Assembly: GCA_001800285.1 (NCBI GenBank)
Contig: MGVC01000013.1
Location: forward strand, 143,175-185,681
From: Elusimicrobia bacterium RIFOXYA2_FULL_39_19
GTDB lineage: Bacteria; Elusimicrobiota; Endomicrobiia; CG1-02-37-114; XYA2-FULL-39-19
Reading direction: 5' to 3'
Length of the DNA stretch: 42,507 nt
Below the pieces are notes generated by a model, which did no database searches, was not told where the DNA came from, and worked only from the letters and a program-made list of their open reading frames with translations. Below, one piece after another: positions 36,631-42,507 of this stretch (positions are counted from its first letter, which is position 1; each line of letters starts with the position of its first letter). A program made the translations under genes and the position numbers.

Positions 36631-37088
36631 ATTATTTTATAATTCTGTACAACTTTATTTGCCAGTAGTTTTTCGCTTATTCTAACTAAATCCTGCCTGT
36701 TAGGCCCTGTCAATGAATACTTCATCCCTGTTCTTACTGATTCTACGTTTTTTATTTTAAGGTCAGCCAGCGCTATTTTTACCGTGTCACCCGCCGCATC
36801 GGTAACATCTGCTTTATAATACACCTCTATGGATTTTCCTTCCTGAGTGAGGGCCTTTTTTGATGACTGCGCACTGACAGTATAATCCTGGGTTATAGGA
36901 TCTGCCAGAAGCCTGTAGCAGACATCCGTCAGCTGTTTATCAGAAAGATTGCCTTCAATAAAATACAGCAGGCTTATCTTTGCATCAGCCACAGAATGAA
37001 TACCCAAATCATAAATATCTTTCTTCAGGTTTTCTTGCGCGCCATCAGGGATTTCTGGTTTATTGAATATTTCTATTTTGTATAGCAT
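36627..37088 (-). CDS. purS: FGAM synthase small subunit PurS, tandem-duplicated form
   Basis: PurS bridges PurL and PurQ. Normal PurS has about 80-85 residues; this protein has 153 and contains two PurS-like units, about residues 2-71 and 86-153. Both show the pattern IE(I/V)..K...DG.Q..L..L.I..V......Y.(L/I).G followed by a helix and a final DYTV or NYKI strand. The second unit keeps the canonical SVRTGMKYSL; the first is more diverged. PurS normally works as a homodimer or tetramer, so a fused pair could act as a built-in dimer, as in the N-terminal domain of large PurL. It starts the purine cluster. No strong promoter was found in the 189-base spacer upstream. Confidence 0.88.
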   Translation of the reverse strand: MLYKIEIFNKPEIPDGAQENLKKDIYDLGIHSVADAKISLLYFIEGNLSDKQLTDVCYRLLADPITQDYTVSAQSSKKALTQEGKSIEVYYKADVTDAAGDTVKIALADLKIKNVESVRTGMKYSLTGPNRQDLVRISEKLLANKVVQNYKII

Positions 37089-37136
37089 ATTTTTGTTTAA
37101 AACCCCAGCATCAGATTTATAATATTGTTATTGCTT

Positions 37137-37160
37137 TTGTAGTTCGCTCTTAATCTACAA
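37137..37160. promoter_or_regulatory. Dyad TTGTAG-N12-CTACAA upstream of purS
   Basis: Two 6-bp arms 12 bases apart lie about 50 bases before the purS start codon. The spacing could fit an operator for a dimeric regulator or a small hairpin in the leader. No known PurR box or purine riboswitch was recognised. Confidence 0.35.
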
Positions 37161-37166
37161 TTTGTC

Positions 37167-37188
37167 ATTATCCGCGAAAGCGGATAAT
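37167..37188. repeat. Palindromic hairpin, 9-bp stem with GAAA tetraloop
   Basis: ATTATCCGC and GCGGATAAT form a perfect 9-bp stem around GAAA, a GNRA tetraloop on the plus strand. It resembles the REP-like CCGCGAAAGCGG palindromes scattered through many bacterial genomes. Confidence 0.75.
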
Positions 37189-37206
37189 CCATAACTTTCT
37201 ATTAGC

Positions 37207-37226
37207 TTCCCCGTTTCTACGGGGAA
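37207..37226. repeat. Palindromic hairpin, 8-bp stem with TTCT loop
   Basis: TTCCCCGT and ACGGGGAA form a perfect 8-bp stem around TTCT. It lies 18 bases from the preceding hairpin, and the pair resembles a composite dispersed repeat. There is no U-tract on either strand. Confidence 0.75.
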
Positions 37227-37245
37227 TGATACCAAGTCAGGAGTA

Positions 37246-37264
37246 AACACTATACAATAGTGTT
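37246..37264. terminator. Weak AT-rich hairpin after the LamG-protein gene
   Basis: AACACTAT and ATAGTGTT form a perfect 8-bp stem around ACA, 13 bases after the end of the gene at 37278. On the minus strand it is followed by TACTCC, so it lacks the U-tract of an intrinsic terminator. It may stabilise the mRNA end or be part of the repeat cluster. Confidence 0.4.
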
Positions 37265-37277
37265 ATTTATTAGGCAT

Positions 37278-39734
37278 TTAACGAATTAATGCCAATTTTT
37301 TAATTACTTTTATCGGTACTTCTCCGGATTTTTCTGCAAGGATATAATATATGTACACACCGCTGGCTACTGTATTTGCCTCTAAAGTGTATTCATAGCA
37401 GTACGTATTATTTATTATCTGCGGGCTACTGGCATCTAACTGCTGCTGTGCTATTTTCTCACCGGCAATATTATATACATTTATTTCCACTTTGTCTGCA
37501 ATACCGCACTCAATGTGGATAATTGAATTTGCTCCATTTTTTGCAGGGTTTGGATATGCATATACATCACCAAGTCTAAATGTTGAATCAGGGGCAAAGG
37601 ATTTTCTTACTTTCATTATCCCTCTTTGTTCGTCCGTTGACCTATAAATATAAAATTCGTCAAGGGTTCCACCAGTTGACCCATAACTGCTTTCAGGAAT
37701 TTTGTTTCCTATTGCAAATTTATAGAAAGTTTCCTGTTGCCAATTGCCTGGATAACTTACTGTTCCTGATTTCTTTTCGCCATTAATCCAAATTTCTGCT
37801 TTCTGGATATTTCTGTCCCAAACATATTTTACCTGGTACCATGTATCAGCAACTGCCTGCCAACCGCTGGTTTCTACCTTTACACCATTTGCGCTATCTA
37901 ACATAAATCCCATTGGATAGCTGGGATTGCCGCTTACATATCCATAAAATGATGTGTTTGCAGTACAACTTCCAAAAAATAAATATTTCCAACTACTTGG
38001 GCTTCCTGTATAGTTGGGCTTATACCAGAACTCTATAGAACCTTTTTCGGGGTTGATGTTTGTTGGGTCTACACCGAAATAAGCTTTCTTAGTGTTCCAT
38101 TCTGAAGGAATGTAAATACCTTTACCTGTTGTATTGGGCGCTCCGGTAACATTTACAATTGGGCCATTGTCAGGATTGATATAAGTTATACACCCTGCCC
38201 CAATGTTTGGCGCTTCATCTTTCATGTTTTCCATATCCCAATATAAATACTGTTCGTTTAAGTTTTGGGCTGGACTTTCTGTGATGTTTGAAATATTTGA
38301 GATGTTTTGCTCTTCATCTTCAGTCCAAAGCGTAAAATAATAAGTTACGCCTCTGGGGAGTTTTGATAACGTAACTTTTTGAGTTTCGCCGGGATTTACG
38401 TTCGCTGTTGAAATTATTATCTGTGCTTTTGATACCTGCCAATACACTGTATCCTGTAAATCGCTGTTATACGTTGAATAGCGAACATAATACTTTCCTG
38501 TGGTTAATGTTCCGCTGTTTCCGTTACTTCCGGTTGAAGTCCATGCCAAATCAACCTGTCCGGAATTGGCCCCTGTTGTTGCCTGTAAATTATTCACAGC
38601 GTCCGGCGCTAACGGACAATAGCTGGTAAACTCATCAAGAGCGCCTTTTACCATTCCATATGAACTTTCAGGCATTTTGTTTCCTATGCTAAACCCGCTG
38701 AAGGTAACAGCCTGCCAATTACTTGCATTATTGACTGATCCGGAACGTTTCACACCATCTATCCAGATTTCAGCTTTCTGGTTTTGTTTATCCCAAATAA
38801 GTTTGAAATAATACCATCTGTCTTTTTGGGCTAACCAGGTATAGCCGGGAATTTGTGTATATACACTATTTGCACTGTCAACAAAGAACTGTAACGGATC
38901 TCCTGAATTGCCGCTCTTTATAAAATAGAAACTTGAGTTAGCTGAGCCCGTGCTATAAAAGAAATACATACCAACACCAGTAGAAGTACTATAATCAGGC
39001 CTGTACCAAAAATCTATTATACCTTTATCAGGATTGATGTTTGAAGGGTCTACGCTATAATAAGCTCTGTTTGTGTTCCATCCGGTCTGAAACTGGATTG
39101 CGTTTCCAAGACCACTTACTCCTATAGTGCTCACTATTGGGCCATTATCGGGGTTTACTTTGGTAATGTTCCCTGTGCCTATATTGGGGGCTATATCATT
39201 AGTATTTTGCATAGCCCAGTAAAAATTAATGTCTTGCTTTTCACAACCTATACTGTAGATTACAGGATTAAATTCATACCCCGAAGCGTTTGGTTTTATT
39301 GATTCATACAAATCAAACTTTGCATTGAGTAACACCTGTTCATTTGTTCCGATAGTAAAAGAAAAATCTTTTTCTATTGTTCCGTTAGTAATTTCAAACA
39401 CAATCTGTTCAGTGCCATTTAAACTACCGGAAACATCTGATATAACATATCTGACTTTTGAGTAATTACCAGTGGGTATGTTTCGCCCATTTATTATCAA
39501 ACTTAATCCTGTAACTGCAGCAAATTCAAGGTCAGCAGTTTTTGCTGTGTCTGAAACAGTTACCCACTCATCATTATCTGAATTATAAACCGAAATACCT
39601 GAAAATGTCACATTAATACCTGAAAAAGAATCACAAATAACTTTTACCAAAGAAGTTGAAGCGGTTAACTTTGGAATTATAACCAAACTACAAAATAACA
39701 GAATGATTAATGAATTAACAAGTTTTCTTTTCAT
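37278..39734 (-). CDS. Secreted multidomain protein: DUF4382-like, LamG, FN3, LamG, FlgD/T9SS-like C-terminal domain
   Basis: The ATG at 39734 overlaps the upstream stop (ATGA) and starts a signal peptide (residues 1-26), giving 818 residues. Next comes a beta-rich domain resembling DUF4382 (about 27-165, including NIPTGNYSKVRYVISDV). Two LamG-like lectin-fold domains (about 173-383 and 500-703) clearly arose by duplication: both contain NPDNGPIV, WNT..AY, VDP.NINP.KG and IGNK.PESSYG. An FN3 domain lies between them. The C terminus (about 720-818) has AYPNPAKNG and ASGVYIYYI, typical of FlgD-Ig or type IX secretion sorting domains. It is probably exported and attached to the surface, perhaps binding glycans. 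A start at 39770 is less likely. Confidence 0.85.
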   Translation of the reverse strand: MKRKLVNSLIILLFCSLVIIPKLTASTSLVKVICDSFSGINVTFSGISVYNSDNDEWVTVSDTAKTADLEFAAVTGLSLIINGRNIPTGNYSKVRYVISDVSGSLNGTEQIVFEITNGTIEKDFSFTIGTNEQVLLNAKFDLYESIKPNASGYEFNPVIYSIGCEKQDINFYWAMQNTNDIAPNIGTGNITKVNPDNGPIVSTIGVSGLGNAIQFQTGWNTNRAYYSVDPSNINPDKGIIDFWYRPDYSTSTGVGMYFFYSTGSANSSFYFIKSGNSGDPLQFFVDSANSVYTQIPGYTWLAQKDRWYYFKLIWDKQNQKAEIWIDGVKRSGSVNNASNWQAVTFSGFSIGNKMPESSYGMVKGALDEFTSYCPLAPDAVNNLQATTGANSGQVDLAWTSTGSNGNSGTLTTGKYYVRYSTYNSDLQDTVYWQVSKAQIIISTANVNPGETQKVTLSKLPRGVTYYFTLWTEDEEQNISNISNITESPAQNLNEQYLYWDMENMKDEAPNIGAGCITYINPDNGPIVNVTGAPNTTGKGIYIPSEWNTKKAYFGVDPTNINPEKGSIEFWYKPNYTGSPSSWKYLFFGSCTANTSFYGYVSGNPSYPMGFMLDSANGVKVETSGWQAVADTWYQVKYVWDRNIQKAEIWINGEKKSGTVSYPGNWQQETFYKFAIGNKIPESSYGSTGGTLDEFYIYRSTDEQRGIMKVRKSFAPDSTFRLGDVYAYPNPAKNGANSIIHIECGIADKVEINVYNIAGEKIAQQQLDASSPQIINNTYCYEYTLEANTVASGVYIYYILAEKSGEVPIKVIKKLALIR

Positions 39735-40168
39735 TTTAAATAATAATTCACTCCTAAATTTAGAATCCATTCCGGGCCTGCTACAGAATAATCGCTGGAT
39801 TTCAGATTTATAGTTGAATATCCTATATCTGCCTGAATAAACATCTTTGAAAGGATTTTGTATTCACTTCCTATGAATGCCGATACCATATTACCGTTAC
39901 CTGATACATTATCTGATTTAAACGAAATTGTTCCATATTCCAAACCGGCAAAACCGGTTAGTTTTTCATTATAATAAAAATTATAACACCCTCTTAATGT
40001 AGGAATACTCAAATCAGTATCAGTTACATTTCTTAGCTCTGCAGAAAATCGGGTTGTTATGTTATATTTTACGCCAAGCCAGGGGGTACCAAGCGTAATT
40101 GCCAGTTTATCGGCATTCAGGGTCATAGTTATAAACATAATCGTTATCGTTAACAGTACTCGTTTCAT
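39731..40168 (-). CDS. Small outer-membrane beta-barrel protein
   Basis: This 145-residue protein has a signal peptide (residues 1-19, ending LNADK) and then an alternating hydrophobic/polar pattern of about eight short beta strands. They are rich in tyrosine and glycine (LGVKYNITTRFSAELR, LTGFAGLEYGTISF, GSEYKILSKMFIQADIGY). It ends in GVNYYLK, close to the aromatic C terminus expected by the Bam machinery. OmpA-membrane-domain or OmpW-like barrels have this size. It overlaps both neighbours by four bases, so all three are likely made together. It could anchor or help export the two large proteins, but this is inference from position. Confidence 0.75.
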   Translation of the reverse strand: MKRVLLTITIMFITMTLNADKLAITLGTPWLGVKYNITTRFSAELRNVTDTDLSIPTLRGCYNFYYNEKLTGFAGLEYGTISFKSDNVSGNGNMVSAFIGSEYKILSKMFIQADIGYSTINLKSSDYSVAGPEWILNLGVNYYLK

Positions 40169-42432
40169 TGCATTTTCTCTTTCAATTCTTTTATCTTTTT
40201 CTTCACCGCATTTGCTGCGCCCAAATGCAGCTGCGCCGGTTTTACTGTATCTATATTTACATTATTGCTTGCCGCCGCAGTTCCAATAGTATAATATGAA
40301 AAATGTTGTACTTCGCATTTTACAACTTTATTTTCTTTATCAACACGGTTTATACTACTATCCTTTACCAATTCCCATTCCTGTAATGTTTCATTCAATC
40401 TTAGTACTTTCAGGTCAGCTACGTTTATTGCAGTACCATCCACAATATTATCATCATTATTGTCTTTGTAAGGTATTTCAATGGTTACAGGGTTCAGAAA
40501 GTCGCCATAGTCGGTATTATCACTTTCCTTCTTTGCTATAAACTTCCGGACTATATCTGCTATTATTCTTCCCAGGGCTTTATTATTTGCAGAATCTATC
40601 ATGGTCAGTTCTGTTGAAGTATCCAAATCAACTTTTAAGTTAATTGTAACTTTTACGTTCACATTCACTGCGTCCGGTGGTATAGTAACCCTGGTTTCAG
40701 GGTCTTCTGTTGCTGTTATTATGCCTTCAACTCCAGGAATAACCAATACAGCCGTATTAATTGTTATGTCTCTCGTTAAATTTCCTACAATTGCCCTTAC
40801 AACAGTAATACCGGGTTTTGCTGTACCGTTTATAAAAGTTGCTGTTATTTCACCATTATTATCTGATGTTCCTGAAGATATGCTTATCGTTCCAGACCCT
40901 TTAGTTATACAAAAATTAACATTTGTGTTTTGAACTCTATTTCCATAAATATCTGTCAATGTTACTGTAACAACAGAGGATTGTCCCGATATTATTGACT
41001 GTGGATTAGCTGTTATTGAAACAGCTGATACAGCCTGGGCCAATACCTGAACTGCATTGCTAATACCTGTAATTCCATTACTATCAGTTATTTTGAATTT
41101 TATACTTTCTGTTTTTGTATATGTTTGATTGGTTATAGTAGCAACAGCATTTGTTAAGGTTGTGTTTGTTACCGCGGGAACATTCCCGCTTGCAAGAGAA
41201 TTATTGCTTGCCAGCACTGTCTGTATAGTTACCTGCCCTGAATAATTTTGAACCGTATTGTTACTACTATCTTTAGCGGTAACAATCATAGTAAAGCTGC
41301 TGCCGGCAAGAACGTACGTAGATATACTAATTTCATAATGGTCAATATCATCATAAGTATAATAACCTGTTTCATAAAGATAACCATCAGAATGCCCCAG
41401 GTAAACGTTAATCATCCCGTCATTTTTAGCATCTCCTGCAATTAACCCTCTTGTACCATAAAGATTTGCAGGGACACTACAAATCTTTTCTAATGAATAA
41501 TTATTTCCATCCCATAAAACTTCATTAACAGCGCTTCCTTCAACGCAGTAGAATCTGTTATTTCCATCATTTCTGCCCTTTGCCATAGTATAATCATAAG
41601 AGGCGCCAACTTCAGCAATGTCTATTTTGTTCCATAGTGAGGTATTCCATGAGTATTCTGATAATTGCTTGCTTGGTATTTCTACAACATATACCCTGTT
41701 TTTACTATCATTTCTGCCTTTTCCTACTATCGGGCTATAAAAACTACCACCTATCAGGCTTACAATGCTTCCATTCCAGGAAGAACCATTCCAGGTATAT
41801 TCTGCTAATTCTGACTGAGTATTAGGCCCTGTTTCTGCAGAATCAATAACTACATAAACCCTGTTTACACCATCGGACCTGCCATTCCCGACAATCACAC
41901 CGCCATACCAGTGTGTGGAAGTCCCATAGTTAAAATTACCCTGGGTCCAATTGGAACCAGTCCAACTAAATTCATAATGCTGTGAATATAATCTTATTTT
42001 CCCGTCGTTACGCCCATCACCAGCGGTAATTCTGCCATGAGTACCCGTAGCTATTAATGCTTTTGTCCAGGAACTTCCTGAAAATGAAAATTCGTATAAT
42101 GAATCATTGCAAGCATAAACCCTGTTTATTCCGTCATTTCTGCCTTTTGCAATAGCTACTGCGGAAACATCAGCATCGCCCATTTTTACTTTTTTCCAGC
42201 CGGTTCCCTGAACCCAGCTGAATTCATACATGCTTCCTTCATCGTTAGCTATATAAATTCTGTTAGTTCCGTCATTTCTGCCGTCACCTACAGCTATATG
42301 CTGCATCTTACCATTACCGGAACCAACGGTGTCTCTTTTCCATTCAGCAGAAAAAAGAAACTGATTATTGATAATTATAATTGCAATAGCTAAAACCCCA
42401 GTAAATACTTTGTGTCTTAAGTGCTCACTCAT
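40165..42432 (-). CDS. Secreted protein with seven propeller-like repeats, Ig-like/Big_1 domains and a ZU5-like region
   Basis: The ATG at 42432 has an AAGGGAG site 9 bases upstream and is preferred over a TTG at 42438, giving 755 residues. A signal peptide ends near FLFSAEW. Residues about 40-360 hold seven repeats of roughly 35-50 residues, each with a G(D/K/N)GRNDG.NR(V/I)Y core and an aromatic YEFSW-type strand, consistent with a seven-bladed beta propeller. An Ig-like domain follows (about 365-470), then a Big_1 invasin-type domain (SGQSSVVTVTLTDIYGNRVQ). A ZU5-like region (RVTIPPDAVNVNVKVTIN) runs to EVQHFSYYTIG. The lysine-rich C terminus has no sorting domain. It is probably a surface or secreted adhesin or binding protein. 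Confidence 0.82.
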   Translation of the reverse strand: MSEHLRHKVFTGVLAIAIIIINNQFLFSAEWKRDTVGSGNGKMQHIAVGDGRNDGTNRIYIANDEGSMYEFSWVQGTGWKKVKMGDADVSAVAIAKGRNDGINRVYACNDSLYEFSFSGSSWTKALIATGTHGRITAGDGRNDGKIRLYSQHYEFSWTGSNWTQGNFNYGTSTHWYGGVIVGNGRSDGVNRVYVVIDSAETGPNTQSELAEYTWNGSSWNGSIVSLIGGSFYSPIVGKGRNDSKNRVYVVEIPSKQLSEYSWNTSLWNKIDIAEVGASYDYTMAKGRNDGNNRFYCVEGSAVNEVLWDGNNYSLEKICSVPANLYGTRGLIAGDAKNDGMINVYLGHSDGYLYETGYYTYDDIDHYEISISTYVLAGSSFTMIVTAKDSSNNTVQNYSGQVTIQTVLASNNSLASGNVPAVTNTTLTNAVATITNQTYTKTESIKFKITDSNGITGISNAVQVLAQAVSAVSITANPQSIISGQSSVVTVTLTDIYGNRVQNTNVNFCITKGSGTISISSGTSDNNGEITATFINGTAKPGITVVRAIVGNLTRDITINTAVLVIPGVEGIITATEDPETRVTIPPDAVNVNVKVTINLKVDLDTSTELTMIDSANNKALGRIIADIVRKFIAKKESDNTDYGDFLNPVTIEIPYKDNNDDNIVDGTAINVADLKVLRLNETLQEWELVKDSSINRVDKENKVVKCEVQHFSYYTIGTAAASNNVNIDTVKPAQLHLGAANAVKKKIKELKEKMQ

Positions 42433-42507
42433 TGACAACTGCTCCCTTGTATGCTTCTAATAAATTTCTTAACTTCCACAGGTACTAATGAATTTTACTT
42501 TGTTATT
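42433..42507. other. Upstream flank of the propeller gene, cut by window edge
   Basis: These 75 bases carry the ribosome binding site AAGGGAG for the propeller gene. One minus-strand frame is open from the edge to a TAA about 40 bases upstream of the start, ending KFISTCGS. It could be the end of another gene, but this is too little to call. No promoter is visible. Confidence 0.4.

Noticed and set aside
37089-37277. Purine riboswitch upstream of purS
   Set aside because: I could not find the conserved three-way-junction core or the loop-loop motifs; only simple hairpins are present.

Overview
The window looks like chromosomal DNA of an AT-rich, Gram-negative (diderm) bacterium. The evidence for an outer membrane is an LptE-type lipoprotein, a small outer-membrane beta-barrel protein and two secreted multidomain surface proteins. 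Gene content and style (split carB, ThrRS without a TGS domain, FlgD/T9SS-like C-terminal domain, palindromic intergenic repeats) suggest an uncultured candidate phylum, perhaps near Elusimicrobia, Firestonebacteria or Omnitrophota. That placement is inference from gene style, not phylogeny. No prophage, complete insertion sequence, CRISPR array or rRNA gene was seen.

Region 1 (1-20112, all minus strand, read right to left) is a long housekeeping run: tRNA-Cys, tRNA-Val, thrS, infC-rpmI-rplT, an RCK-domain protein, a TPR protein, pheS-pheT, a zapB-like gene, zapA, rarA, fau, rny, ymdB, ispA, dxs, tlyA, a HEAT-repeat protein, leuS, lptE and the start of holA. Good sigma70-like promoters lie before tRNA-Cys, infC, zapB and dxs, and a weaker one before rarA. 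A long hairpin with seven Us follows zapA. leuS-lptE-holA and rny-ymdB are arrangements conserved in distant bacteria.

Region 2 (20113-25603, plus strand) carries ald (alanine dehydrogenase). A second unit follows: a UgpC/MalK-type ABC ATPase, overlapping a GAF-domain histidine kinase, then a receiver-only response regulator and a ROK-family sugar kinase. A bidirectional terminator separates it from region 3.

Region 3 (25604-37088, minus strand) is a purine cluster, transcribed purS-purL-purQ-purD-purM-purN-purB-purE-purA and ending with the C-terminal half of a split carB. PurS is a tandem duplication, PurL is long, and PurQ carries a short in-frame insertion encoded by AT-rich repeat DNA. 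purF, purC, purH, purK, carA and carB1 are not in the window.

Region 4 (37089-42507, minus strand) starts with an intergenic stretch holding four dyads. Upstream of it are three translationally coupled genes: a secreted protein with seven propeller-like repeats and Ig-like domains, a beta-barrel protein, and a secreted protein with DUF4382-like, LamG, FN3, LamG and FlgD/T9SS-like domains. This trio is the least explained part of the window. The rest is mostly core metabolism and translation, and no clearly new defence or mobile system was found.
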